This document shows, one piece after another, positions 52,041-61,512 of a stretch of 64,000 nt of DNA. Numbering within the stretch: position 1 is the stretch's first letter; each line of letters starts with the position of its first letter. The DNA comes from Actinomycetes bacterium (GTDB lineage: Bacteria > Actinomycetota > Acidimicrobiia > IMCC26256 > JANYLB01): assembly GCA_025363815.1 (NCBI GenBank), contig JANYLB010000054.1:62001-126000 (forward strand), in the 5' to 3' direction. The notes below the pieces were generated by a model. That model did no database searches. It was not told the DNA's origin and saw nothing but the letters and a program-made list of their open reading frames with translations. The translations under genes and the position numbers were made by a program.

Positions 52041-53282
52041 TCAGAGCGATTCGAGCCGGACGCGCAAGAGATTCAGGAGAGAGATGGTGGAGAACTGGCG
52101 GATCCGCTCCCGGTCGCCGGGCAGGATCGTCGACACCGTCTCGGTGGGTAGGCCCGGGATCGCGATACCGAACCAGACCGTACCGACGGGCTGACCGTCC
52201 TGGGTGTCAGGGCCGGCAACGCCGGTCGTCGCGATCCCTACGTCTGCGCCCAACACTCGCTGCGCTGCCTCTGCCATGCCCCGCGCCGCTTCCTCGCTCA
52301 CGACGTGCTCGGCCGTCACGCCCAGCACAGACCGCTTCACGTCGGTCGCGTACGACGCGATCGCGCCGCGAAACACTCGGCTTGCACCGGCGACGTTCGC
52401 GATGCGAGCGCCGACCAGGCCGCCGGTGAGCGACTCGGCGACCCCCAGCGTCCAACCGCGCGCTTCGCAGAGGCGGAGCACCTCGGATTCCACGGTCCCC
52501 TCGTCGACCGCGAAGATCAGATCACCGAGAATCGCGCGGAGCTCCGCGTCTTCAGCGTCGATCAGCGCGTTGGCCTCGGCCGCGGTCGGGGCCTTCGCGG
52601 TGATCCGCACGACAATCCCCTCGATGCCGCGCGCGAGGAACGCGATCGTCGGGTTGGTCTGCGCGTCGACGCGGTGCGCGATCGTCTCGGCCAGACCCGA
52701 CTCGGAAGCGCCCCACGTCTTCAGTGATCGGGACACGATCACCGATCGCTCGCCCGAGCGCGCGAGCAGGTCGGCCAGCACGTGATCGGTGATCATCTGC
52801 TTCATCTCGTAGGGCACGCCCGGCACTGCGTAGATGATCTTCTTCCGCCCGGCTCGGTTCACCTCGCCCGACACGCCCGGCGCGGTGCCGATCGGGTTCG
52901 GGATCACCGACGCGCCGAAGGGCACGTCGGCCTGACGGAGATTGTTCGCCGGCATCTCGCGCATGCGAGAGCCGAACATCTTCCTGATCGACTCGACGAG
53001 CTCCTCTCGCCGCTCCAGGTCGACGCCCATCACCGCCGCGATCGCCTCGCGGGTGATGTCATCAGGGGTGGGGCCGAGGCCGCCGCAGACGATCACCGCG
53101 TCGGCCCGATCGAGCATCTCGCTCAGCGCTTCGATCATCCGACCCAGGTTGTCTCCGACCTTACGGTGCTCGAATGTGTCGATCCCGACCGCGGCCAGCT
53201 GCTCGCCGATCCACGAGCTGTTCGTATCGACGATCTGACCGAGGAGCAGCTCGGTACCAATGGCAAGGACGTCGCAGCGCAT
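52041..53282 (-). CDS. cinA: CinA-family nicotinamide-nucleotide amidase
   Basis: The 413-residue protein has an N-terminal molybdopterin-binding-like domain (DVLAIGTELLLGQIVDTNSSWIGE, VIVCGGLGPTPDD) and a C-terminal NMN deamidase domain (GVAESLTGGLVGARIANVAGASRVFRGAIASYA, VGIATTGVAGPDTQDG). The full two-domain form recycles NMN and ADP-ribose derivatives. It stands between pgsA and recA, as in most actinobacteria, with a separate recA promoter downstream. Confidence 0.95.
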   Translation of the reverse strand: MRCDVLAIGTELLLGQIVDTNSSWIGEQLAAVGIDTFEHRKVGDNLGRMIEALSEMLDRADAVIVCGGLGPTPDDITREAIAAVMGVDLERREELVESIRKMFGSRMREMPANNLRQADVPFGASVIPNPIGTAPGVSGEVNRAGRKKIIYAVPGVPYEMKQMITDHVLADLLARSGERSVIVSRSLKTWGASESGLAETIAHRVDAQTNPTIAFLARGIEGIVVRITAKAPTAAEANALIDAEDAELRAILGDLIFAVDEGTVESEVLRLCEARGWTLGVAESLTGGLVGARIANVAGASRVFRGAIASYATDVKRSVLGVTAEHVVSEEAARGMAEAAQRVLGADVGIATTGVAGPDTQDGQPVGTVWFGIAIPGLPTETVSTILPGDRERIRQFSTISLLNLLRVRLESL

Positions 53283-53360
53283 GGCCCGGAATCCTACGGT
53301 GGTGCCTCGCCCGCGAGTCGCACTCTCGCCAGGGCGCGGCCCACGACCACCCCCGGTCGA

Positions 53361-53942
53361 CTAGGTGGTTTCGACGCGCGCCTCGACCCAACCGCTGCGC
53401 ACGATGTCGAGCGCGGACACCACGGTGAGCGCGACTGCGATCCACACCACGACGACCTGGAGCGTGCGGGCATCGGCGGTGGGCGGGAAGAGCACGATCC
53501 CCACCGCGATCATCTGGATGAACGCCTTCCATTTCCCGAGTTGCTTCGCCGGAAGCGAAATCCCCCGGCGGGCCGCGAGTGAGCGGTATACGGAGACGAA
53601 TAGCTCACGCGCCGTCATCACCGCGACCGGGAGCCACCAGACGTCGCCGCGCACGGCCAGCGCGATGAACCCACCGAGTATCAGGATCTTGTCGGCGAGC
53701 GGATCGAGGAAGGCGCCGGAGCGGGTCGTGCCGTCGCGTCGCGCGAGCCAGCCGTCGAAACCATCGGTCGAGGTCAGCAGGAACCAGAGGATCACCGTCA
53801 ACCACGTCGCGCCCCGATCAGCGATGAGAAGCAACGTCGGGATCGCGAACACGAGACGCGCGCCGGTGATGAAGTTCGCCGGAGTGGCGACGGCCGTCGA
53901 GCCAAAACGCCGAGCGCGGGCGGGTGTGGCCGACGCGCTCAC
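53361..53942 (-). CDS. pgsA: CDP-diacylglycerol-glycerol-3-phosphate phosphatidyltransferase
   Basis: The 193-residue membrane enzyme has the CDP-alcohol phosphotransferase motif D-G-x2-A-R-x8-G-x3-D-x3-D, seen as DGWLARRDGTTRSGAFLDPLAD, within about five spans. It makes phosphatidylglycerol phosphate, the precursor of phosphatidylglycerol and cardiolipin. The GTG start at 53942 overlaps the rimO stop by 4 bases. Neighbours rimO and cinA support PgsA over other CDP-alcohol transferases. Confidence 0.93.
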   Translation of the reverse strand: MSASATPARARRFGSTAVATPANFITGARLVFAIPTLLLIADRGATWLTVILWFLLTSTDGFDGWLARRDGTTRSGAFLDPLADKILILGGFIALAVRGDVWWLPVAVMTARELFVSVYRSLAARRGISLPAKQLGKWKAFIQMIAVGIVLFPPTADARTLQVVVVWIAVALTVVSALDIVRSGWVEARVETT

Positions 53943-55270
53943 GTCGGTTGCCCGCCCACCGTTGCGAGGACCCGGGCTTCGAGATCGGGCCCGAGCGCAC
54001 CCGTGACCTCGGCCGCGACAATTGCTCCCGGTCGGGCGAAACCGGCGCCGACCAGGCGCACGACGCCGTCGATCTCGGGCGCCTCCCTGTGGGTGCGCCC
54101 TACGAGCACCCCGGCTCCGGGATCGGAGTCGTCGAAGTGGTCGACGAGCACATCGACGACGGTTCCGATGAGCGCGTCGCGCGCGTCACGGGTGATCGGA
54201 TCCTGGAGCTCGCTGCACTCACGGAGACGCTCGACCATCACATCGTCGGCGACGGTGTCGTCCATCGTGGCCGCCGCGGTGCCGTCTTCGGCCGAGAAGC
54301 CGAAAAAGCCGGCCCAGTCGAGTCGAGCGGCGGCGAGAAACGCGAGCAGCTCGTCGTGGTCCCGCTCGCGTTCTCCGGGAAAGCCGACGATGAAGCTCGA
54401 ACGGAACGCAGCTGCCGGTTCAGACGCGCGGATGCCCGAGATCAGCTCCAGAAATCGCTCTCCGTTTCCCCAACGCTTCATCCGCCGCATCAGCGGAGCC
54501 GACGCGTGCTGCAGAGACAGGTCAAAGTACGGCACGACAGTGGGGAGCTCGAGCATCGTCGCGACCAGAGGATCACGCACCTCGCTCGGGTACAGGTACA
54601 GCAACCGGATGCGCGCCAGGCCCTCGCTCGACAGTCGGTCGAGGCGCGCCAACAAAGGCGCGAGCGCGCCGGGCTCCCCAGTGTCGCGCCCGTACCAAGC
54701 GAGATCCTGGGCGACGAGCACGATCTCAGCGACACCGGCCTCGACGAGCCCGCGCGTCTCGACCTCGATCGCCTCGGGCGAACGCGAGCGCTGCTTTCCC
54801 CGGAAGGACGGGATGGCACAGAAGGCACAGGCTCGGTCACACCCTTCGGCGACCTTGACATAGGCCCACGGTGCCGACGGCGCCGGGCGTGCGAGCTCGA
54901 GCAGGTCGCGCACGCCCGTCGGCTTACGCCCGAGGAGCACGACCTCGCTCAGCGATCCCTCGCCCGCGAATCCGACGACGGCGTCGACCTCCGGCAGCGC
55001 ATCGGCCAGCTCCTCGCCGTAGCGCTCGGCCATGCAGCCGGTCAGCACCAGGCGGGCGCCGGGCTTGGCGGCATCGGCGAGGGCCAGAGCGGTGTCGATC
55101 GACTCCTGGCGGGCGGCCTCCACGAAGGCACAGGTGTTGACCACGACCAGGTCGGCATCGCCCACCTCGGCGCTCGATTCGAGCCCGTCGGCAAGGAGCG
55201 ATGCGATGATCTTGTCGGAATCGACGGCGTTCTTCGGACAACCCAGGGTCTCGACGAAGAAGCGCGGCAC
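53939..55270 (-). CDS. rimO: Ribosomal protein S12 methylthiotransferase RimO
   Basis: The 443-residue radical-SAM enzyme methylthiolates Asp of ribosomal protein uS12. It opens FFVETLGCPKNAVDSD, which separates RimO from MiaB, then NTCAFVEAA and LTGCMAERYG in the UPF0004 domain. The SAM cluster CDRACAFC follows at about residues 143-152, with a TRAM domain at the end. The GTG start at 55270 opens the rimO-pgsA-cinA run. Confidence 0.95.
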   Translation of the reverse strand: MPRFFVETLGCPKNAVDSDKIIASLLADGLESSAEVGDADLVVVNTCAFVEAARQESIDTALALADAAKPGARLVLTGCMAERYGEELADALPEVDAVVGFAGEGSLSEVVLLGRKPTGVRDLLELARPAPSAPWAYVKVAEGCDRACAFCAIPSFRGKQRSRSPEAIEVETRGLVEAGVAEIVLVAQDLAWYGRDTGEPGALAPLLARLDRLSSEGLARIRLLYLYPSEVRDPLVATMLELPTVVPYFDLSLQHASAPLMRRMKRWGNGERFLELISGIRASEPAAAFRSSFIVGFPGERERDHDELLAFLAAARLDWAGFFGFSAEDGTAAATMDDTVADDVMVERLRECSELQDPITRDARDALIGTVVDVLVDHFDDSDPGAGVLVGRTHREAPEIDGVVRLVGAGFARPGAIVAAEVTGALGPDLEARVLATVGGQPT

Positions 55271-55337
55271 CCCGAGATCCTACAAGGAGGGTGTCGGGAA
55301 TCCGCCGGCCTGCGTCCGGCCCGTAAACTTGGCGGTC

Positions 55338-56531
55338 GTGGAGCCTGTCATCACCGTGCAAGGAGACGTCGAACCGGGCTGGGGCGCAGTCGCCGATGCC
55401 TTCCTGGCGAACTTTGATCCCGCGCACTCCGGCTCCGGTGCATCCGCACGTACCAGCGATGTCGGCGCTGCCTGCTGCGTCTACTCCGACGGCCGGCCGG
55501 TGGTCGACGTGTGGGCCGGGATCGCCGACCCCGCGACCGGACGGTCATGGGACCACGACACCCTGGCGCTCGCCTTCTCGACGACCAAGGGCGCGACTGC
55601 TGTCTGCGCCCATCTCCTCGCCCAGCGGGGCGGGCTCGACCTTGACACGCCGATCGCTTCGGTGTGGCCCGAATTCGCCGCGAACAACAAGGCTGAGATC
55701 CCGCTCCGATGGGTGCTCTCGCACCAGAGCGGCCTCGCGGCGGTCGAGGGAGATCTGACCCTCGCCGAGGTGTTGGCGTGGGACCCGGTCGTCGAGGCGC
55801 TCGCCGCGCAGGCCGTGAACTGGGAGCCGGGCACGGCGCACGGGTACCACGTCCGCTCGTACGGGTGGATCGTCGGTGAGGTCGTGAGACGAGTCACGGG
55901 TCGAACGCTGGGGCGGTACTTTGCCGACGAGGTCGCCGGCCCACTCGGGCTCGACTTTTGGATCGGCCTTCCCGAAGCCGAAGAAGCGCGCGTCTCGACC
56001 GTGGTGCCGCCACATCCCGACATCCGAGAGCTGATGGCCGCGTTCTACCCACCCGACACGCTCGCGGGCCGGGCGATGGCCGGACCGTCGGACCTCTTCG
56101 CCTACGACGAGATGTGGAACGAACGCGCGTTGCACGCGGCCGAGATGCCGTCGTCCAACGGGATCACGACTGCACGCGCCGTCGCGCGCATGTACGCCGC
56201 GACGATCGGAACCATCAACGGTGGAGTCGGCGATGGTGTGCGACTTCTCGACGCCGCGACCATTGTCGACGCGACGCGAGTCCTCTGCGACGGGCCCGAC
56301 CTCATCACCGGGATGCCCATGCGAATCGGTAGCGGATTCATGCTCGCCCCCACTCTCGGACCGTCGGCCCCCGCGAGCGCGTTCGGTCACTCGGGGGCCG
56401 GAGGATCTCTCGGGCTCGCCGATCCCGAATCCGGTCTGGGCTTCGGGTACGTGATGAACCGCATGGTTCTCGGCAACGTCGATCCGCGCGCCGACTCGAT
56501 CGTGGCCGCAGCCTCCCTGGTTGCCGGTTGA
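55338..56531 (+). CDS. Serine hydrolase, beta-lactamase/esterase family VIII type
   Basis: The 397-residue protein has the class C beta-lactamase-like fold. The nucleophile is Ser81 with Lys84 in STTK, a tyrosine motif lies in HGYHVRSYGW, and the third-strand motif is FGHSGAGG. There is no signal peptide, so a cytoplasmic esterase of family VIII is more likely than an antibiotic-hydrolysing enzyme. The start is GTG at 55338. The next gene begins with TTG inside its stop codon, so the two are coupled. Confidence 0.86.
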   Translation: MEPVITVQGDVEPGWGAVADAFLANFDPAHSGSGASARTSDVGAACCVYSDGRPVVDVWAGIADPATGRSWDHDTLALAFSTTKGATAVCAHLLAQRGGLDLDTPIASVWPEFAANNKAEIPLRWVLSHQSGLAAVEGDLTLAEVLAWDPVVEALAAQAVNWEPGTAHGYHVRSYGWIVGEVVRRVTGRTLGRYFADEVAGPLGLDFWIGLPEAEEARVSTVVPPHPDIRELMAAFYPPDTLAGRAMAGPSDLFAYDEMWNERALHAAEMPSSNGITTARAVARMYAATIGTINGGVGDGVRLLDAATIVDATRVLCDGPDLITGMPMRIGSGFMLAPTLGPSAPASAFGHSGAGGSLGLADPESGLGFGYVMNRMVLGNVDPRADSIVAAASLVAG

Positions 56532-57064
56532 GCACCGGAGTCGGTGCGATCCGTGTCGGGCGCGTACAGGCGACACTCTTCCTCCCAACCCACATCGCCG
56601 AGATCGTCGACGCTGCTCGCAACGTCTGGGATCCGGCGAGCGCCCAACGGATCTCGCCCCACGTCACGGTTCTGCACCACGCGCAGTCGGCGCCCGAGCT
56701 CCAGGCACGCCTCGAGCAGATCGCGCCGGCACTGGCTCCGTTCCGACTGCGACTCGGGCGGGCCCGACGCTGGCCCGATCCCAACCACGGCGTCTACGTG
56801 ACCGTCGACGATCTCGACCACGGCCTGGCGCGGCTCCGCAACCTCATCGTCACCGCCGCGGGCCGGCCCCCCCGCGGGGGATACATACCCCACGTGACGC
56901 TGGCCCACGCCCGCACCGTTCACCGCGCCGAGATCGATCGAGCCTGGGCCGCATTGGGGACCTTCACGATCGAGGAGACGATCACAATCGACGCGGCGTC
57001 GGTGATCACGTCGACGATGACGACCTGGATCACGGTCGCGACGGCCCACCTCGGCCCCGCCTGA
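56528..57064 (+). CDS. 2H phosphoesterase (2'-5' RNA ligase-like)
   Basis: The 178-residue protein has the two H-x-T motifs of the 2H superfamily: HVTVLHH at residues 45-51 and HVTLAHA at residues 122-128. These hydrolyse cyclic phosphodiester bonds such as 2',3'-cyclic nucleotides, or act on RNA ends. The TTG start at 56528 overlaps the upstream stop (TTGA), which favours translational coupling with the serine hydrolase. It converges with ftsK. Confidence 0.85.
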   Translation: MSTGVGAIRVGRVQATLFLPTHIAEIVDAARNVWDPASAQRISPHVTVLHHAQSAPELQARLEQIAPALAPFRLRLGRARRWPDPNHGVYVTVDDLDHGLARLRNLIVTAAGRPPRGGYIPHVTLAHARTVHRAEIDRAWAALGTFTIEETITIDAASVITSTMTTWITVATAHLGPA

Positions 57065-57074
57065 ACGACCGCGC

Positions 57075-59597
57075 CTAGGCCTTGGTCCGCATCTCCTCGA
57101 GCTCTTCGCTCGTCATGAGCACGGAGCGGGCCTTCGATCCCTCCGACGGCCCGACAACACCCTTGCGCTCGAGCAGGTCCATCAAACGCCCCGCCCGAGC
57201 GAAGCCCACCCGCAGCTTGCGCTGCAACATGCTCGTCGAGCCGAGACCACCCATCACGACCAGCTCCATCGCCTGGTCGAGCAGCTCGTCGCCGTCGTCC
57301 ATGTCGGCGCCGAAGCCGCCCGTGGCGCTGGCCTTCTCCTCGGCAATGCCCTCGACATAGTTCGGCTGGCGCGACTGGCGTCGCCAGTGGGCCACGACCT
57401 TGCGCACGCAATCCTCGTCGACCCACGCGCCCTGGATCCGCTGTCCGAGGCTCGACGACAACGTGATCATGAGCATGTCACCCTGACCCACGAGCTTCTC
57501 CGCACCGGCCTGGTCGAGGATGACCCGGGAGTCGGTGACGCTGCGGACCTTGAACGCGAGCCGGCTCGGCACATTGGCCTTGATGAGGCCGGTGATCACG
57601 TCGACCGACGGTCGCTGCGTGGCGATCACGAGATGGATCCCGACGGCGCGGGCCATCTGCGCGAGTCGGCACACGCTGGTCTCAACGTCGCGCGCCGCGA
57701 CCATCATCAGGTCGGAAAGCTCGTCGACCACGACGAGGATGTACGGCAGCCGGACATAGTTCCTGCCGCCGTGCGGATCGGGGTTCTCCTCTGTGGGCAA
57801 CTCGGCGCGGTCATACATCGCGTTGTAGCCGTCGATGTCACGGGTGCCGACCTCGGCGAGCATCTCGTAACGCATCTCCATCTCGCGCACGGCCCAGTCG
57901 AGCGCGTTCGCAGCCTTCTTGGGATTGGTCACCACAGAGGTGAGGAGGTGCGGAAGACCCTCATAGCGGCCCAGTTCGACGCGCTTCGGGTCTACGAGGA
58001 TCAGCCGAACCTGCTCCGGTGTGGCGCGCATCAAGATCGACGTGACGATGCTGTTGATGCAGCTCGATTTCCCGGCACCGGTTGTTCCGGCGATGAGGAG
58101 GTGCGGCATCTTGGCCAGCTCGAGCATCACATCGTGTCCGGCGATGTCACGACCGAGGCCGACCTCGAGCGGGTTCGTTGCCTTTCGCGCTTCTTCGCCC
58201 GCGAGCACGTCGCCGAGAGTCACGAGGGGGCGTTGCTTGTTCGGGACCTCGACACCGATCGCACTCCGACCCGGAATGGGGGCGAGGATGCGGACGTCGT
58301 GGCTCGCCATCGAATAGGCGATCTCCTTGTTGAGACTCGTGACCCGACTGACCTTGACTCCTGCGGCGAGCTCGAGCTCGTAGCGGGTGACGGTCGGTCC
58401 GACAGTCATGCCAATCAGGTTCGCCTCGACGCCGAACTCGCGCAGCGTCGCCTCGAGCACCTTTCCTCCGGCCTGCACGACCCGCTGATCGACCTTGCCG
58501 CCGGTACCGCGCGCCAGGATTGTCTTCGGAGGAAGCTTCCACACGGGAGGGCGGTGACGGGGACCGAGATCGATCGCGAGCTGCGAGGCGTCATCGCCGG
58601 CCGCCGGGTTGGGGCTCGGAAGGGGAACAGAGGGAAGATCTTCGGCCGCGAGATCCGCGTCCTCTGTATCCGAGAGCTCCTCCTCGGCGAGATCGACTGG
58701 GGACTCCTGGTCCGGCTCGGCCTCCGGTTCCGGCTCCGCATCGGCGAACTGGTCGTAGAGCTCGGCCGCAGTCACTCGACGGCTCGACGCTGGCGGCGAC
58801 GCCGTTTCGGCCACCAGGGCGGTTTCGCCATCGTCGTTCACGATCTCGGCCGTGATCGGCGGCTCGAGCCAAGACCGCAGCGCGCTCACGGCGACCCGCG
58901 ACCCCTTCGCGATCGCGGCCAGCGCCCGACGCAGCGGAACCCCCGGGGCGAGGAGCGCGCCGAGGATCGCTATGCAGATGAACACCACGCCCGCGCCCAC
59001 ATCTCCGAGGCCGGCACGCACCAGACCACCGGTCACGGCGCCGAGCACGCCTCCGGCGCGGCGGAGATCATCAGATGAGGAGCTGAGCGCCGGACTGCCA
59101 CCGGTGAGGTGGAGCAGCCCTGTGATTCCGGTCACCAACAGCACGATCCCGAGCCCGATCCGAAGCGGTGCCGCGGCGACCGCATCGCCGTCGGCGGTCT
59201 CGCGCGGTGCGAGCACGAGTATCGAAGCGGTGAAACAGGCCACGGGAACCAGGAACGCCCCCCCACCGAGGAAGAAGGTGATGCCCGAAGCGAGGGCGCG
59301 ACCGATCGGGCCGACGAGATTGGTTGCCAACGCCAACGCGCTGAGCGCGCCGAGCGCCATGAGGACGATCCCGACGACATCGGCGGTGTGGCCACCGAGC
59401 TGGCGTCCGATCACCTCGCGGGCGCGGGTGGCGAGGGAGAGACGGGCCGGGGGTCGGCGGCGGGAGCTCGAGGCCCGTGACAGCTTGGCCGGGACTCGCT
59501 TTCTCGTGGCCCTGCGGCCCTTCGCCGACTTGTTGCGCCCGGCACGGGGAGCAGTCGGACGAGGCTTGGAGCTGTTGCGCTTGCTCGGGGTGGCCAC
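57075..59597 (-). CDS. ftsK: DNA translocase FtsK/SpoIIIE
   Basis: The 840-residue protein begins with a basic tail, then four or five membrane spans at about residues 75-220, an acidic Glu/Asp-rich linker, and the motor domain. Walker A is LIAGTTGAGKSSCINS near residue 500, with ILVVVDELSDLMM as Walker B. A C-terminal gamma domain, QRKLRVGFARAGRLMDLLERKGVV, reads the KOPS sites. FtsK pumps chromosomal DNA through the closing septum. The start GTG at 59597 is chosen because the basic tail begins there; a GTG at 59648 is possible. Confidence 0.95.
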   Translation of the reverse strand: MATPSKRNSSKPRPTAPRAGRNKSAKGRRATRKRVPAKLSRASSSRRRPPARLSLATRAREVIGRQLGGHTADVVGIVLMALGALSALALATNLVGPIGRALASGITFFLGGGAFLVPVACFTASILVLAPRETADGDAVAAAPLRIGLGIVLLVTGITGLLHLTGGSPALSSSSDDLRRAGGVLGAVTGGLVRAGLGDVGAGVVFICIAILGALLAPGVPLRRALAAIAKGSRVAVSALRSWLEPPITAEIVNDDGETALVAETASPPASSRRVTAAELYDQFADAEPEPEAEPDQESPVDLAEEELSDTEDADLAAEDLPSVPLPSPNPAAGDDASQLAIDLGPRHRPPVWKLPPKTILARGTGGKVDQRVVQAGGKVLEATLREFGVEANLIGMTVGPTVTRYELELAAGVKVSRVTSLNKEIAYSMASHDVRILAPIPGRSAIGVEVPNKQRPLVTLGDVLAGEEARKATNPLEVGLGRDIAGHDVMLELAKMPHLLIAGTTGAGKSSCINSIVTSILMRATPEQVRLILVDPKRVELGRYEGLPHLLTSVVTNPKKAANALDWAVREMEMRYEMLAEVGTRDIDGYNAMYDRAELPTEENPDPHGGRNYVRLPYILVVVDELSDLMMVAARDVETSVCRLAQMARAVGIHLVIATQRPSVDVITGLIKANVPSRLAFKVRSVTDSRVILDQAGAEKLVGQGDMLMITLSSSLGQRIQGAWVDEDCVRKVVAHWRRQSRQPNYVEGIAEEKASATGGFGADMDDGDELLDQAMELVVMGGLGSTSMLQRKLRVGFARAGRLMDLLERKGVVGPSEGSKARSVLMTSEELEEMRTKA

Positions 59598-59701
59598 GGA
59601 CTCCAGATTAACAGTGACCACATCAGTAACACAGGGATCACCAACCACAGAGCGTGGGCGAAACCCCTTTCGGCCACCCCACCGGCGGTTCAGCCCGCGG
59701 T

Positions 59702-60679
59702 TCAGGGTCGGGCCGGCAGCCGCTTCTCGAACCAGTCGTGCTCCTCGGAGACCCGCATACCGACCCGCTCGTACAACCGACGGGCGCCGGTAGCGTCCTG
59801 CGCGTCGACCTCGACGACGACGCGCATCTGGCCCCGATCACGAAGCGCCCCGAACGCTTCCGCGAGCAGCATCTGACCCACTCCCTGGCGCCGCCACGGA
59901 TCGCGCACACCCACGCTGCTCACGTAGCCGGTTCCACCAACGTCGTAAACGAGGATCGCGCCGACGACCTCCTCGGCCCGGCTGTCGTGATCGCCAACGG
60001 TTTCGACTACTGCGACGCGCCAGAGCCTGGGGTCGAATGCCGGATGGCGTACCCGGAGATCGAGCCACTCGTCGAGGCGGCGACGCGAGTAGCGCGCCCG
60101 GCCGAGGAACGCTTCGTCCATCACCTCGCGCACGGCGTCTTCATCGCGCGCTTGATCGAACTCCCGCACGACGATCTCGGATGCAGGCGCCACGTCGGTC
60201 TCGCGTCGGGCAAGGTCGACGGTCAGCCGCAGACGAGTTTGGACCGGCGCAAACCCACGACGTACGAGGAGATCGCGCTTCGCGGTGTTCGCGCTCGACG
60301 CGTACATCCCGAGCGTGACCACAGTCGACGTCGATTCGGATGCGATCTCCAGAGCCCGGGCCTCGATGAGATCAACGAGCCGGCCGCCGAGGCCCCTTCC
60401 GCCGTACTCGGGCACAACAAAAGCATCGGCTTCGAACTGGGTCCCCGGTTCGGCCTGCCAGACGAATGCGTACCCGACGAGCCGACCGGTTGGACCGACG
60501 AGCACCCACGCGTCGCGTTCCAGCTCGAACCGCGGCCGCTCCCAGTCGTCGACCAGGTCGTGCTCGCTGAAGTCCGGCTCGCCGAAGTCGGCAATGTCGT
60601 GCGCAACGACGACTGCCGCGACCGCCGCCGCGTCACGCTCACGCGGGGCTCTCAGCCGGTACCCAATCGGCAACTCCAT
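59702..60679 (-). CDS. Double GNAT-domain acetyltransferase
   Basis: The 325-residue protein contains two GNAT folds in tandem. The first has the acetyl-CoA loop VVPEYGGRGLGGRLV and the second GVRDPWRRQGVGQMLL. This two-domain layout is shared by mycothiol synthase MshD and other actinobacterial enzymes, but nothing here confirms that substrate. The start ATG at 60679 begins the first fold. It is third in the run RNase J-SDR-GNAT, with 26 bases to the SDR gene. Confidence 0.85.
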   Translation of the reverse strand: MELPIGYRLRAPRERDAAAVAAVVVAHDIADFGEPDFSEHDLVDDWERPRFELERDAWVLVGPTGRLVGYAFVWQAEPGTQFEADAFVVPEYGGRGLGGRLVDLIEARALEIASESTSTVVTLGMYASSANTAKRDLLVRRGFAPVQTRLRLTVDLARRETDVAPASEIVVREFDQARDEDAVREVMDEAFLGRARYSRRRLDEWLDLRVRHPAFDPRLWRVAVVETVGDHDSRAEEVVGAILVYDVGGTGYVSSVGVRDPWRRQGVGQMLLAEAFGALRDRGQMRVVVEVDAQDATGARRLYERVGMRVSEEHDWFEKRLPARP

Positions 60680-60705
60680 CACCAATCGCTCCGCTCGCTC
60701 CCCAT

Positions 60706-61485
60706 TCACAATGCAGGGGCGTAGCCGCCGTCGACCGGGTACACCTGGCCGGTGATCCACTCTCCCGCATCGCTGCACAACAACACGGCCAAAGGCGCCA
60801 GATCGGCCGGGGTTCCCACACGACCGACAGGGTAGGACCGCGCCAACTTCGCCTCCAGCGCGGGATCGGCGTCGAGCGCCATCGCCATCTGGCCGTGCTT
60901 CATCGTGCCGAGAGCGATGCAGTTCACTGTGACACCATCTCGTCCGACCTCGGCCGCGAGCCCCCTCGAGAAGCCCATTGCCGCGGCTTTCGCCGCGCCG
61001 TAGACCACCTGCTTGCGCTCACCCCGCCTGCCGGCGTCGGAGACGATCGTGAGCACGCGACCCCACCGGTTCTCAATCATCCCGGGCAGGTACGTGCGGG
61101 TCACGTTGAGCACCGCGGCGAGGTTGAGACGGATCAGCGGATCCCATTCCTCTGGGCCCGTCTCCACGAACGACTTGATCGGAAACCCCTCCACCGGGAT
61201 CCCGGCGTTGTTCACCAAGATGTCGAGCGCGCCCGTCGTTGCCTGCATCGCGATGACCGCGTCGCGGTCGGTCACGTCGGCGACGACCGGCCATGCAGTC
61301 AGCCGTTCGGCTTCGATCTCGGCACACACCTTCTCGGCCCGGTCGAGGTGCAGGTCGTTCACCCACACGTGGGCACCGGCGCGTGCCATTTGGATCGCGA
61401 TCGCGCGTCCCACTCCCCCACCCGATCCGGTGACGAGCGCGCTGCGTCCGGCGATGAAGTTCGACCAGTCGCGGATGGTCGCCAT
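60706..61485 (-). CDS. Classical short-chain dehydrogenase/reductase
   Basis: The 259-residue enzyme has all SDR marks: VTGSGGGVGRAIA for NAD(P) binding, DILVNNAG, a serine in TIVSDAGRRG, and the catalytic YGAAK. GQVYPVDGGYAP is the usual C-terminal segment. The substrate is unknown, though its N-terminal FIAGRSALVTG resembles enoyl/hydroxyacyl-CoA-type enzymes. It lies between the RNase J gene (27 bases upstream) and the GNAT gene on the same strand. Confidence 0.9.
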   Translation of the reverse strand: MATIRDWSNFIAGRSALVTGSGGGVGRAIAIQMARAGAHVWVNDLHLDRAEKVCAEIEAERLTAWPVVADVTDRDAVIAMQATTGALDILVNNAGIPVEGFPIKSFVETGPEEWDPLIRLNLAAVLNVTRTYLPGMIENRWGRVLTIVSDAGRRGERKQVVYGAAKAAAMGFSRGLAAEVGRDGVTVNCIALGTMKHGQMAMALDADPALEAKLARSYPVGRVGTPADLAPLAVLLCSDAGEWITGQVYPVDGGYAPAL

Positions 61486-61512
61486 CTAACTTATGCCTCT
61501 CGCCGGAATCGG

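Noticed and set aside
57387-59078. 563-codon open frame antisense to ftsK
   Set aside because: It overlaps the full FtsK motor domain, whose Walker motifs are intact; the antisense product shows no domain.
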